A DNA stretch of 64,000 bases from Deroplatys truncata (lineage: Eukaryota; Arthropoda; Insecta; Mantodea; Mantidae), in contig CM060975.1 in NCBI GenBank assembly GCA_030765065.1, forward strand, positions 107,652,094 through 107,716,093, in the 5' to 3' direction. The notes beneath the pieces are model-generated. The model worked only from the letters and a program-made list of their open reading frames with translations, was not told where the DNA came from and did no database searches. The position numbers and the translations under genes were made by a program. Positions within the stretch are counted from its first letter, which is position 1. Every line of letters begins with the position of its first letter. Of the stretch, positions 11,708 through 23,199 are shown in pieces.

Positions 11708-12197
11708 TTCAGTATCTTGCAATTTTTCAAGTAAATTATTGGAGGAAATATATAGTTATTGGGTAAGTCATCAAAATTGTTTCACAGCGTCATCCAACAA
11801 CCGAAAGCCCAGTGGTCTAAGACGTATGGATTAGGAAAGATTGATGGAAAATGCCTGTTGGTGAAATGATTGCAAAGGTCTGTAAGGCTGAGCCACATAT
11901 AGTAGTAAACAAGAATTGTTCTAAAGAGTTAAATTCTGCAAATTTTATTAAAAATTTTAAAGGCTTTGGTTTACAAGAGAATTGGGCGAGATGATTAGAA
12001 GCATTTAACCCCTCCATGTCTAATGTAGCGAGTTCTAGTTCTGTTTTAGATGGGTATGTACTGTAGAATCCCAGGACGACTGGCACACATTATTTACAAA
12101 CAAAAATTCATTTAAATCTTGAGTCATAGAGGGTCTCTGCAGACAAAGTAAACGCGTAACGAGGAATCAGAGGAGCAGACCGTCTGAAAATAACGAT
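11708..12197. other. Unassigned DNA between two solo LTRs
   Basis: The LTRs on either side have different target duplications, so this is not the inside of one element. An 89-codon minus frame (11817-12086) shows no motif I recognise. Confidence 0.45.
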
Positions 12198-12201
12198 AGC
12201 T

Positions 12202-13169
12202 TGAGGCAGTATTTTTAACATTTAAATGATTTCAGTCTAATTATATAATATATAAATTCAATAACAGCCCACCTTAAAGTAATATGTGTATGTAACAATA
12301 ATTTGTAAGATGTATATTACAGTCATTGTATATGCTTATATTATTGTATACATGTGTAATAAGGTTATGTGAATGTATTACGTAATTTAATAATGTAGAG
12401 TTGTGAGGATAATAGGTCAAAGTTGCTAATAATGAGGTAACCTTCAGGCAATAATGACTAAGAAAGTGTAATAATGCTACTAGTCATTCGTGGAGCAACA
12501 ATAATGTAAATTTTGAGACAGTTTATAAAATAGCCAAGCAACAACCAGAAAAAAGCTTAAATTAAACAAAACTATTCTATTTGATTAGGAATAGCCTTGA
12601 ATACAGAAATTTGCAAATTTAGGCGCTAGAAATCAAGTCAGTTGCTTGTAGACAGCGCTCATAACTGGACGTGTTGCTTGTAGACAGTGTTCCTAACCGG
12701 ACGCGAGATGCGTCCTCGAGAAATTTAATACGTATTCGTGTGAGACGGGCGAAAATAGTTTACGTGTTAAAAAGTGCAAGTATTAAATATAAAACAAATC
12801 TCATAGCTCGCGCTCTCTCTCTCTCTCTCTCTCTCTCTATCAGTGAAGTGTTATTTAAATCGTGTCAAGCATTAATAAAAGGAGTGAAGTAAAAATTATA
12901 ATCTGTGTAAGCCTACATTCTTAGCCGCACTACTCTCTGCAAAGAGAAACATCTCTCTAAAAATAATACTGACGCAGCCGACGTAAACATAAATATATAA
13001 TATTTAAAGAAACAGTCAAATTAAAAAGTTAATATTTTTAAATTTGGGACGAAGGCTACCGGGTACCATATGTGCGGTTGCAACTACTTCAAGTTCGCAT
13101 CCCCAACAGTTGAACTACAATACAACTCCAACTTCAAATTGGCTTTCCATACGTGAAGCAAACTCTTCA
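12202..13169 (+). mobile_element. Solo LTR, family L1 (fossil)
   Basis: It begins TGAGGCAGTATTTTTAAC and ends ACTCTTCA. A perfect 4-bp target duplication AGCT flanks it (12198-12201 and 13170-13173). A CT microsatellite (about 12808-12838) expanded inside it. It is an independent insertion from the copy at 10765-11703 because the target sites differ. Confidence 0.85.
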
Positions 13170-13173
13170 AGCT

Positions 13174-13515
13174 AGCAATGAAAATAGTGCAGGAATCCAA
13201 ATAAACCGTGATGAAGAGAGAACTAAAACATGTAACATGGGTCATTCACATCAATAAATAAAAGAAAGTAAAGCTTTTAAGAGATAAAATAGTTAAACCA
13301 AAGTTTAGATTATTATACATAATAAATACAATTCAACAAATTAGACTTCGGCTTTAGACCTTAGCTCGCTCATTCAAGTGAAACTTAATTCAGGAATTAT
13401 AATGTTAACGAGAGAATTATTGCCTTCACCTTAAAAATTCCTGCACCTGTACTAACTAAATTATGTTTTAATAAAAATGGTACGTATACTGTAAGCAAAA
13501 CAAAAATTAGGATAA
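13174..13515. other. Unassigned AT-rich DNA
   Basis: No recognisable element or gene. Confidence 0.4.
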
Positions 13516-13591
13516 AAATCTGATGTGTTACATTTACTTTCTATTTCCTCTATCGTTTATTAGTGAGTAAACAGATATTCTTACGAAAGCT

Positions 13592-14490
13592 TATTAAGGT
13601 TCTTTACCATGTACATAGTAAATAGAGAAGGTATATAGCATTCCGCCCAAAAACTTGAAACCAAGATTTCACCGGAAACACATGTTTTGAGCCACCCTAA
13701 ATCCAAAAAAGCATTTTTAGATAAAGGTCCGTGTATGTGTCTGTGTATCAGTGTGTCTTTGTGTCTGTGAACGGCATGACTCAGAAACAAAAAGTCGGTT
13801 AAGTAGCAAACTTGGTATTTAAATTCAGTATCTTCCAAGGATCCGATTCGAACATATTCAAGAAAATCCCCCACCCCAAACTACTCTTTACATGGAACAT
13901 TTTTGAAAAATTTGGTTTTCTAATGATGCTTTTCATTTGGTTCTAATGATTTTGATTAAATACCATATCTTAAAAACATTTACATGACAAATTCAACGTA
14001 TATCTTGAATTTTCTGGGAATGGCCTTTGAAGATCTCTCCATTCGGAAGGAATTTTGTATAATATTGTATAACAGGTAAAATTAAGCGATAGACAAAAAT
14101 GCACTACACAAAATATGTAGATCTCTTTAAAATACACAATTTTTTTCAAATAAGCTTTTTGTGGCATAAGCCATTTCTGGCATCCGTTATTAATGGCTCG
14201 AATTGTTCAGTCCTTAGCCATTCTTTTAAACTCTTATCGATTTTCAGCTGTTTCTAGCACCGTCATGGTAAAAGTATTAATTTTAATCCTAGCATATATC
14301 TTCCAGTTCTTAAACATTTGACTATCGCTGTTCTCTTTGTATCTATAACGAAATGTGTAATGTAGCTATTTCTGCAAAGGTTTATTTGGATTATTAGTAG
14401 ATATAAAAGTAAGAATAGCTTGTATACTCACTAATAAACAATAGAGGGTAGAAAAAGTCAAGTGAACGCATTACATAAGATTTTTTTTTC
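13592..14490 (+). mobile_element. HINE-B element nested in the T-run of another HINE-B
   Basis: The 5' region holds a GTAAATAGAGAAGG-like remnant, then the body with a GTGTATGTGTCTGTG tract (about 13730-13770). The 3' end has a GTAGAAAAAGT subterminal repeat, the stem-loop region and AAGA before a run of T's. The flanking host pieces join as AAAGCTTATT plus TTCTATCTAC, matching the uninterrupted host sequence seen at 50490-50520. Confidence 0.7.
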
Positions 14491-16062
14491 TATCTACTTC
14501 ATTTTAATCAAGATAAACTTTCTGGAAATAGCTGCATTACACATTTCGTTACCCATACAAAGGGAATGACGATAGCCAAATGTTTTGGAAATGAACGTAA
14601 TATGCTGGCCTTAAAATTAATACTTTTTCCATGGCAGCCAAGAAACAGCTGAAAATCGACAAGAGTTTAAAACATTAGCTAAGCATTGAACAACTCGAAC
14701 CATTAATAAGGGATACCTCGGAAATGGTTGATGCCACAAAAAATTTGTTTGAAATAAATTGTGTATTTTGAAGAGATGCACATTTTTTTACAGTATACTC
14801 GTACGTTTTCGTCTATCACTTAACATTTACCAGCTATACAGAATTATACAAAATTCCTTCCGAATGAAGAAGACTTCACAGGATATTTCCAGAACATTGA
14901 AGATCCAGATTTTGTGTGTCAAGTAAATATCTTAAAGATTATCACCGTCCACCAGGATTAGGCTTTTCGGCTTGTTCCGCCTTAGAATTTTTCATACCAT
15001 CTCGTTAAAGGACGTCCAAAGTTCCTTGCATTGCAGCTTTTTTTATTCTATTATTTGGCATGTATTGGACACGGTCACTCCAATTTTGTCTATATTTTTC
15101 AATTACAGTTGTAATATATTCTACATTTAGTTCCTGTCTAATATCAATACTTCTTTTATGATCCAGTAATGAATATCCTGCTACAAAGCGGAGGAGCTTC
15201 ATGTCTGATGATTCAATTTGTCGTAATTGTGTGATGTTAAGATCCAACATTCACTACCATACAGCAGCAAAGGCAAGGCTAGTACTTTGAAAAATTATGT
15301 GTTTTCCGCACATTATATTTTACTGTACGTTGTAGCGTTCCACAGAAATGTCCGAATCTAGCCGATTTTAGCTCTACATCATCTGCTCCCTTAACATTTG
15401 AACATTCTTACTTGTTCAAGTTTTTGTCCGTCTATAACAATTTTGGTTCTTATGGCTCCAATCCTTGAAATGCTATCAGTTTTGTTTTATCTGTCGATAT
15501 TCTCATTCCATAATCAGTATCAATTTGACTCAACTCATTTGCTGCAATTTGAACTTCGTCTTCAGATTTTCCTATTATGAGCTGATCACCACCAAATAAT
15601 AGCCTCATGAAATTAAAACTATATTATGCATTCTCTTATTCAATATAGTCCACCACTTATGAATGATATCGTCAATATAAACATTAAAAAGGACAGCCAT
15701 GTCTAGCTCCTTTGCTGATATTGGCCGATTCTATCCTATTCTTTGCAGTACGAATCCTTATCTTATTATTTTTTTATAATGACTGAATTGTCGTAATTAA
15801 CTGCTGGAACTTCCATTTCTTTTAACGATTCCTATAATATTTTGTATTTTACCTTGTCAAACGCTTTTTCGTAACTAATAAAAACATATAATTTGGTAAT
15901 CTATATTCTCTTGTTTTCTCAGTTACTTGAACCAAAGTAAAGATACAATCACAACATGATCTACCTTGTTGTAGATCAACCAACCATGTTGTACCATTCG
16001 TGCTTCTATAATTGGTCTTAGACTGATATTTATAATTTTGGCATATAATTTAACAGAAATTT

Positions 16063-16375
16063 CTTCTACTTTTTCGTCTTATGTAAGACTTACAGGCGGG
16101 TGCCTGGGATCAGAGGCCGTCGAGGAGCAGACAGAATATCCAGGATGGGAGGAAGGAAGTAGATGAAACGAAATTATGGTGAAATGGATGAAAGGAAAGG
16201 TGATGATGGAGCAGTTGGTGGAATGAATGGCGGGGGAAACCAGAGAACCCGGAGAAAAACCACCCAGATGCCGCTTTGTCCACCACAAATCCCACATGCG
16301 GGTCCCTGGGATTGAACCCAGGTTGGCGCCTCGGTGAGAGGCGAGCGGTCTAACCACTCGGCCACGGCGCCGCCC
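16063..16375 (-). mobile_element. tRNA-headed SINE (S1)
   Basis: The minus strand starts with a tRNA-like head (GGCGCCGTGGCCGAGTGGTT). It has a pol III A box around GGCCGAGTGG and a B box GGTTCAATCC. The body ends with TCCTGGATATTCTGTC, GCTCCTCGACGGCC and CCTGTAAGTC. The 12-bp target duplication TAACAGAAATTT (16051-16062 and 16376-16387) is perfect. It sits inside the RTE-like LINE. The open frames through it (MAEWLDRSPLTEA) are by-products of the tRNA head. Confidence 0.9.
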
Positions 16376-16496
16376 TAACAGAAATTTAACATACTTATTC
16401 CTTGGTAATTTACACATTGTGATTTATCTCTTTTTTTATAAATGAGGCATATCAAAGCATATCCACTCCTCTGGTACATGTCCCAGCAAACATTCA

Positions 16497-16838
16497 TCTT
16501 CTTCTCCTTTATCTGTTTAACCTCCTCTTATGTAGGAATTACAGGCTGGTGCCTGGGGTCAGAGGCCCGTGGAGGAGCAGACACTCATAGATCAGACAGA
16601 ATATCCAGGATGGGTGATTAGCCCAATGCCTGGTATGGGAGGAAGGAAGTAGATAAAATGGATGGTAGGAAAGGTGATGATGGAGCAGTTGGTGGAATGA
16701 ATGACGGGGGAAACCGAAGAAAACCCGCCCAGACACCGCTTTGTCCACCACAAATCAAATCCCACATGCGGGTCCCTGGGATTGACCCGGGCCGCCTCGG
16801 TGAGAGGCGAGCGGTCTAACCACTCGGCCACGCCGCCG
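16497..16838 (-). mobile_element. tRNA-headed SINE (S1), second copy
   Basis: Same head, body and orientation as the copy 120 bp away, with its own target duplication CCAGCAAACATTCA / CCAGCAAACGTTCA (16483-16496 and 16839-16852, one mismatch). Insertion was therefore independent. The body contains a short extra segment (about 16583-16600) absent from the first copy. Confidence 0.9.
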
Positions 16839-17819
16839 CCAGCAAACGTTCAGCTGTTTCAGCTGATCAGATGCATATTTAATCAACTCCAGATTTATAT
16901 TATTAGTGCCCAAAGATTGTTTTTAACTTCTTGGATCACTTCTTGCAGTTTATCCATTTTTCTGAGATCGACAAAATCGTTAATATTGACGCTTATTTTT
17001 GGTTCTTCTTTATTTTCACTCCATAATTGTTTAAAGTATTTTACCCACTCTTTTTCGGATACTATATTTAACTAGAAAATTTGTAAGCATAATCTTCTCT
17101 GTAATTAACATTATTGGATGATGACTAGGTGTTTAGATACGCTTTTTTTTGTCTTGTCTTTTATTGATTTACTAATATGGTCGTTCCAAATTGTTAAACC
17201 CCTTTTAGTATACTTATTTTTCCTTGTTCCTAATGCTTCAGCTGCTGCTTGCGTCATTATTTCTTTTATATTGTCCCATTCTCCATTTATTTACTACTCA
17301 CTGCTTTTATTTGGCATTTCTCATTTAATCTCTTTGGTATAATAATCTGATGCTATATTCTTGGAGTAGATGTGCTTTATATGTTCATGTTTCCAACTGG
17401 GTGGTTTTATATGGGCTTCCCCTTTTTAAAAAAGGTATCCCGCTGCTTAGTAAAATGTGCTCTGATCCTTAAGATATGTATTTTAATCAGAATAGTTTGC
17501 CATTTTTTAGAAAATCAAAAATTTCTAAAAATATTCCATGTAAAGTGTCGTTTGGGTTGGGGGAATTTTCTTGAGAGTATTCGTGTCCCATCTTTGGAAG
17601 ATGCTGAACTTAAATACGAAGTTTGATGTTTATCCGACTTTTCGTTTTCAAGTTAATCTGTTCACACACACATAAACAGACGGAACGTTTTCTAAAATCA
17701 TTTTTATATGTGTTCAAGAGGCCTTAAAACACACATTTCTGGTAAAATCCCGACATCGAATTTTTCGGTGGATTAAAATATACTTCCCCTGCATAGTATA
17801 GCTAGTAAAGAAAGTAAAA

Positions 17820-18737
17820 TATCCCTTAATTATGCAATAAATATTGCTTTTTTTAAATAGAATATTATTAGATTTATTATACTATGAAGCTTGAGGTAAA
17901 TCTTAAAAGATCTTGTCAATGGGAAAGGTCCTACAAAGGACAAAAACTGAATGAAGATGGAGGTGTATGTTGCTAAAATATACAATTTATTTCAAATTAC
18001 TTTTCGTAGTTACGGTTTTTGAAATATTTGTTATTGTGTGTTTGAGGTTGAAGTTTAATAATTGTAACCAGTGCAATAATTTATCGTAAAATGACCACAA
18101 AAACAGTCTATAGAATGGCAATATCCTACGGGATTTTATTGCTGCACATTTTTATCATAAAGACAAATATTTCTAATAAAAGACCAAACAGCTTCAGAGA
18201 GTAAGTAACCAGAAACCACTCAAATTTATGCTTTAACCAATGAGAACCTTATCACCGAAGGCTGAGAAAGGATCCTCTCGGCTAAAGCCACAGTATTGTC
18301 CCATATTTCATCCAGACATCAGCGTTTTAAAGAAAAATAATACAAACGATCCGTTCGTTCCTTTCTGTTAGCGGAAATATTCACGCCACTGCTTGTAGAC
18401 ATGAACAGAATTCCGGAGTAGTCTTTTCCCCTACATGAAGCACCAAAAATGCTGCAGGGGAGGTGTAATGGAAGTAGTGGGACCCCACATGCACTGCATG
18501 AATTAGCCGCATGTAGGATGGATTTTTAACGCTAACGACTCTTTCTTCGGCAAGGCGGCGGGAATGGCTCCGGAGGGAGATCCTGGAAATTAACACTCTC
18601 CATGGCCTTCTTTGATTGATCTAATTAAACTGCTGCAAGAGACCAGAAGCTGTGCGTGAGAGGAAAAATACTCACCGAAAACAGGGCAGACGTTATACCT
18701 CCATACTGCATAATACACGCCAAGCTCTGAAACAGAA
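17820..18737. other. Unassigned DNA
   Basis: No repeat family recognised. The more GC-rich part at 18360-18660 has a 71-codon minus frame without known motif. Confidence 0.35.
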
Positions 18738-18800
18738 AAGGTCTGATGCGTAACAGTCGCACAACTTTTTCTAATTATATACCTACTCTAGTTTTCACAA
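18738..18800 (-). mobile_element. HINE terminal fragment
   Basis: The string GTCTGATGCGTAACAGTCGC followed by ACAACTTTTTCTA is a decayed version of the HINE 3' stem-loop and subterminal repeat. Confidence 0.5.
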
Positions 18801-18895
18801 TTATTGTTAGAATAATAAACAACAATAACAGTTGATTAGGGTATTATACTACTTCTACTTGGAGGTTATTTTACACAATGCATACCAAAATGCAA

Positions 18896-19590
18896 AACAA
18901 GATGATATATTACATTCACATGACATTCTCTACACACTACCGTTTACTTTCATACAGCTTCTACAAACTATTTTTGCAAAAGCTAATTTTTGTATCTACC
19001 TCAAACTGTGATAACTTTTGCATAACTAATTTCATTAGGTACACATGTCATATGTACAAAGGCGATAGTCAAATGTTTAAAAGCGTGTCACTATGTGCTG
19101 GCCCTGAAATTCAAAAAAAATTTCCGCGACAACGGGAGAAAAAACTGAATAGCGATCGCACTATATCATATCATTGTAAAATGCTAACCAATAATAACCA
19201 ATATCTCAGGAATGGCTGATGCCACAAAAAACTTATTTTAATAAAATGTGTATATTAAAGATATATAAATATATATATATATATATGTATATATATTTGT
19301 GTACAGTACTTTTTGTCCATCTCTTATAGCATACTCGTTATTAAAATTAGCAATAGTCTTTCCGAATGAAAAGGATTTCACAGGATATTCTCAGAAAAAG
19401 TTTCAATATAAACATTTTGCCACGTAGATATCTTAAATGTAAAATTAAAATACCGAAAATGTTCCCATGTAAAGGATTGTTTGAGTTGGGATGAATAACT
19501 CTTGAAAATCTTTGTGTTCCATCTTTGAAAGATATTGAATATAAATGTCAATTTTGGTGTTTATCAGACATGGTTTGAGCAATGATCGAA
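18896..19590 (-). mobile_element. HINE-B element, partial
   Basis: It starts with GATATATTACATTCACATGA and ACATTCTCTAC, then follows the HINE-B block order to a TTGGTGTTTATC block near 19560. The CA tract and the other terminus are missing. An AT microsatellite (about 19262-19300) interrupts it. Confidence 0.65.
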
Positions 19591-19599
19591 GTTCATTCG

Positions 19600-19860
19600 G
19601 TGTATCTTTATTAAGTATGGTAATTTACGGTAGCTTTTAGGTTCCTGAGATAACATACCCAATGGCGATTTACAAGTCCCAGGCTTTATTGGTAACATCT
19701 GTTAGGCTAATCTACGATAATTAATTGTTGTTTCACACAAGGTGTATGTAGGACAATGGTTGAAAGGTAGAATCAGACTGAAAAATTCAATGCCATGGCC
19801 GGAATTTGAACTACGGATCTCCTCCTGGTTTACCGGAAAACATTCGACTCAATTGAGGAA
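19600..19860 (-). mobile_element. Decayed tRNA-like SINE
   Basis: On the minus strand a B-box-like GTTCAAATTCC (about 19805-19815) is preceded by CAGGAGGAGATCCG. The downstream body has no match I can name. The A box is not clear. Confidence 0.4.
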
Positions 19861-19882
19861 TTTAATGCCATACGGTTATGTT

Positions 19883-19945
19883 GGCATGTAGCTCAGTTGG
19901 TAAGAGCAATCGCGCGTAGAACCGAAGATCAGTTATCCATGTGTG
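19883..19945 (+). repeat. tRNA-like sequence, decayed
   Basis: GGCATGTAGCTCAGTTGG followed by TAAGAGCAATCG is a good pol III A box and D arm. The B-box region (GATCAGTTATCC) is degenerate and no cloverleaf closes. It is probably the head of an old SINE or a tRNA pseudogene. Confidence 0.5.
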
Positions 19946-20335
19946 GTTACTGACGTTAATAAAATCAATAACCTACAGCTTAGCTATTGCATAAATTAAA
20001 TCGTAAGTTAAAATGAACAAATAAAAAGGAAGTAAAGACCCAGCTAAGATTTAAATGCTAAAATTCACCAATCAAATAGATGCAACTATGTTCCATGACT
20101 GCAATATTAAGTATTTCAAAAGTTAGAGAATTCAGTATAGTTCATGTACACCCGTGGACAAAAATGAGTCATTCCCAGATTCTATGTGACGATCGGAGGG
20201 CATCGTGTGCCTTCGTAACAGCTGTGTTCACAACACACGTGCAGGAACTGTAGAACGGTCTTTGCCCTGTGAGCGCAATCGTCACCTTCTAAACGTGTTT
20301 CTCGGTGGTGACGCTTATAAGCTACTGAAAACAGA

Positions 20336-20402
20336 GCCCGTTGGCCGAGAGGTTAAGAAGGTACCGCTTGCGCTCATAAGCCCCTCGGTTCAAATCCCCG
20401 AT
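20336..20402 (+). repeat. tRNA-Ser/Leu-like module inside the Tc1-like element
   Basis: GTTGGCCGAGAGGTTAAGAA supplies an A box and GGTTCAAATCCCC a B box, with type II tRNA spacing between. A matching, more decayed copy lies at the same place in the second Tc1-like element (54733-54800, minus). It is therefore part of the family rather than a chance insertion here. Confidence 0.65.
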
Positions 20403-20652
20403 TAGTTATTGTTATTTTACGTTCTTAATTTTATGACTGCTTGTGTAGAATATAATATTGCATTAATACAACTTTAACATTTTAAGTTCTATGTATATCT
20501 ATGCACAAAAAAACACAATTCTACTAAAACATTCGTTTTAAATAAATAAATCAACAAATGCAAATAAACTATTATTTTTTTAAAACTAAAACACACAAAA
20601 AATAAACAAAATTAACATCGGGTATATGAACCTTGAGCTCGTATAAATGCTC

Positions 20653-21318
20653 CCTTGCCAGCAGGCTCAACACGCTGGAGGAGCAGCTCAGCGCGCAGTT
20701 CGCTGGTGTCACCGACATCATAGATGAATCCCACGGGGTTACTAAGAAGCACTTCAACGAATGCCAAGAATGCTTGGGACGAATAGACAGACAATGCGAA
20801 GGCATGGAAACCCGACTCTCTCATCAGATCAAGGAGGCCCTCAACACCATGAAGATACACTACGACGACCTGAACACACATCAACGAGACTAAACTTGAA
20901 ACCTTAGAACAGCTTCGACAGACTACACCAGCCACCTCGTCCAGTACATCAACATCATCATCATCATCATCATCATCATCAACAAAGAGCCAACTCCCGG
21001 AGGTAACAAGGCCGGGATTGGAGTATACAACTCCTGTTAAGTCACCACCGTTCACACGTCCCTGTCAGGGCTTCGGCCATGACAGATACCTGACCTCCAC
21101 AGCGGAGAACTCCGCCACTTCAACGTATTCACCCACAATCAGCGGGTTTGCTTCGGCGGTACCAGCCACCATGTTCACCATAATGCCCCAAATAAATAGC
21201 GCCACAACAGCAACAAATCCTTCTATTCCTCTTCCTTTTTCCTTTCTAATACCTATATTCACATTCTTGTTTTTTTTCTTAAAACCTTTATTCCTGTTTT
21301 CCCTTTAAAAATTTTAAA
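20653..21318 (+). mobile_element. Retroposed insert with coiled-coil ORF fragment and A-rich tail
   Basis: It interrupts the transposase remnant of the Tc1-like element. It is flanked by AAATGCTC (20645-20652 and 21319-21326) and ends in an A-rich tail. The first 240 bases read RLNTLEEQLSAQFAGVTDI and continue as a probable coiled coil with Glu, Gln and Leu spacing, to a stop near 20893. An ATC run (about 20949-20982) follows. The parent is unknown: an ORF1-type or gag-like coding fragment, or a retroposed transcript, are possible. Confidence 0.55.
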
Positions 21319-21418
21319 AAATGCTCTCATTTTCAGGTTATACATAAAAATAAATTCCTTTAGTGACGTGGACCAGAATCTAAAGCATCTCAGCCTTCTT
21401 GTATTTGTGTCCAGAAGC

Positions 21419-21772
21419 CATTTTTTTCCTTCATGCATCTGTAGGGAAATTCGAACGCAGTTTCTTTTCCACCCTTAGCCCACACATTTTCAATGGGGTT
21501 CAGATCAGGTGAACAGGGAGGCCAGTCTATTATTCTGACATCCTGCCTCTCTGAGATTCAATTTGAAAAGCTTTCGACGTATGTGGACAGGATGATTATC
21601 CTGTACGTATGAACAATTCCATCAGGTTGTCTCATCCTCACAGAGGGAATCAAAGTATTCTCAAATATTACCGGTTATTGCGCACTGCTCAGTGTATCTC
21701 AAGCTGCCACAACACACCTAGACCGTCCCTTGATATCCAACAACATACAGATATGCGACTATGATGAAATTG
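21419..21772 (-). pseudogene. Tc1-like transposase C-terminal remnant, copy 1
   Basis: The minus strand gives MRQPDGIV, then a frameshifted QDN region, then ERQDVRIIDWPPCSPDLNPI with the ENVW motif of Tc1 transposases. The C terminus continues past the insert at 20653-21318 as FIRAQGSYTR near 20615. Several frame breaks and an in-frame stop mean it is inactive. The N-terminal half is absent. Confidence 0.75.
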
Positions 21773-22827
21773 CTGATGTTGTCCACCAATGCCATTCGGA
21801 ATTAATTTATCTGCATCATTTTCCCTCTGGTTTCCCAATAAAAAGTCTGTAAGTTATCACTTTTAAGGCCTTTGCATTTGGCGAGATGTTGTTTGTTCAG
21901 GATGACATCATCTTCACAGAGAGCGCACTTGTGTAGGTAGGCATCCTATCTTGTAGAGGTGTTCTGCGAGGCAATCGTGGCCAGTTGCCATCCTAAATAA
22001 GGCCACTGCAGTCTTCCTTGGCATTTTTTGTATATCACCTCTATCTTTAATATTCTTATAATCTTTATCTTTTAATTATATTCTTCATCAAGTCTCTGCT
22101 GTCTTTTGAAATGTTGTTTAATGTTATTTAATTGTTTGTTTGTTTATTTATTTCTATTTGTCCTGCAGGTTTTATTTGTTGTATTGCACCTTTCTTTGTT
22201 AATTGATCTGCATGTACATTGCCCAAAAGTCCAACATGAGCTGGGATCCATTGTGGAGTGACATGATTTCTAGGTTCAACTGCTTTAATTAGGCTTCCTA
22301 TTTCTTTAATATTTCTTGTTGTTTTACTATTGTAATTTACTATTCCATTTATGGCTGATTTTGAGTCTGATAAGATGACTATTTTTTGTTTTATGTATGG
22401 TCTATATAAAATGTTCTGTAATGCTGCTTTATAACTATTAATTCTCCATCATAGTGGTTTGACGTTTCATTTAATGTTAGATACTGTGCAAAATGTTTAC
22501 AGTATACTCCTGCACCGGCATTTTTTTATTGATGAGGGATCCATCTGTATATATTCGAGCCATTCTTTTTCTGGGTATGTTTCATTTTCCGTAGCTATTG
22601 CTATGGCTCTCATTTCATCTGGTATATTGTTTTGTTTGTGTATTGTATATATCGGTCATTCTGATATTGTATATCAATGTATTCTATTGGACTCATTACC
22701 TCTGTTGCAATTATATTTGTTTTAATTATATTCTTGTAGTTTAAGTTATTAATATATGTTCTGAAGGTTATTTGAGTTTTTAAATTACTTATAGTATCTG
22801 CTATAGTATCTATCTATTCCAAGCCAA
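21773..22827 (-). mobile_element. LINE 3' end with RNase H domain
   Basis: It is flanked by a perfect 12-bp duplication ATGATGAAATTG (21761-21772 and 22828-22839). The minus strand encodes an RNase H domain with ILSDSKSAINGIVN and TPQWIPAHVGLLGNVHADQL, then the C-terminal RKTAVALFRMATGHDCLAEH motif and a Cys/His HLAKCK segment, ending in a stop near 21803. These features are typical of Jockey, R1 or I-type LINEs, which reverse transcribe their RNA at a nicked target. The reverse transcriptase is missing (5' truncation), and several frames are broken upstream. Confidence 0.85.
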
Positions 22828-22976
22828 ATGATGAAATTGTGAAGCCACGTATTTTGCATCGTAATAACTATTGTATTATAAACTTCACTAAAGACTGTGT
22901 ATGTAATGCAGTACACTGAAAATAAGTATGCACTATGTGCTGATTAAATAATAACAGAATAAAAAAAGTGTTTGTT

Positions 22977-23035
22977 ACATGCGAACCTGCGGTCTTAACC
23001 ACAGAAATACCCTACGCTTTGCCACAGCGCTACAC
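22977..23035 (-). repeat. Second tRNA-like module of the Tc1-like element
   Basis: The minus strand reads GTAGCGCTGTGGCAAAGC, then GTGGTTAAGACCGCAGGTTC with a B-box-like core. The corresponding site in the other copy is at 53876-53930 on the plus strand. Confidence 0.5.
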
Positions 23036-23199
23036 AGAAGACACATGGAAGGTAGTATGTTTAATAATGTCATACAACTTGCTGCAGTGACTACACAACT
23101 GTATTGTGTATGCAGTAAACAAGCGCTGTAGCGTGTAGGACTTAGAAAAATTTGGCGTTTATGACACGATCAATTTGTTTTTCTTTTGACAAAGGGTGT

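Larger units (their letters stand above)
14940..17447 (-). mobile_element. RTE-like LINE, truncated, holding two SINEs
   Basis: The minus strand carries reverse-transcriptase and downstream linker sequence in many broken frames. The catalytic motif region reads LLFGGDQLIIGKSEDE (about 15580-15600), with Gly where the family has the first Ala-Asp of the FADD motif. Further on come ISTDKTKLIAFQG and the C-terminal SSDMKLLRFVAGYSLLDHKR (15005-15250). The upstream endonuclease was not seen, so it is 5' truncated. Imperfect duplicates ATCTTAAAGAT and ATCCTTAAGAT at the edges suggest the target site within HINE-B. Confidence 0.7.
13517..17818 (-). mobile_element. HINE-B host copy, split by a HINE-B and a LINE
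   Basis: Three separated pieces in the same orientation make one element. 13517-13590 is the 3' terminal region (TCTGATGTGTTACA onward). 14491-14938 holds the CTATCTACTTCATTTTAATC block onward. 17456-17818 holds the remaining body, a decayed CA tract and the AGTAAAGAAAGT end. The first gap is filled by a plus-strand HINE-B, the second by a LINE that carries two SINEs. Confidence 0.7.
20149..23198 (-). mobile_element. Tc1-like element with two nested insertions and tRNA-like modules
   Basis: The ends CACCCGTGGACAAAA (left) and CACCCTTTGTCAAAA (right, inverted) are flanked by TA (20147-20148 and 23199-23200). Removing the inserts at 20653-21318 and 21773-22827 leaves about 1.3 kb, the same size and order as the copy at 53715-54984. 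A broken C-terminal transposase part lies on the minus strand, and a tRNA-like module lies near each end. Both copies lack the N-terminal DNA-binding half, so the shared structure is probably that of a non-autonomous family. Confidence 0.85.

Noticed and set aside
10765-13169. A complete LTR element bounded by the LTRs at 10765 and 12202
   Set aside because: The two LTRs have different perfect target duplications (AGTT and AGCT) and only about 500 bp between them with no coding remnants.
16110-16831. Overlapping minus frames of 60-112 codons (MAEWLDRSPLTEA type)
   Set aside because: They are translations of the tRNA-like heads and bodies of two S1 SINEs with clear target duplications.
19883-19945. 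Possible functional tRNA gene
   Set aside because: The D arm is good but the T arm and acceptor stem do not close.
20336-20402. Possible functional tRNA-Ser or tRNA-Leu gene
   Set aside because: The T stem is imperfect and the segment is part of a repeated Tc1-like element.
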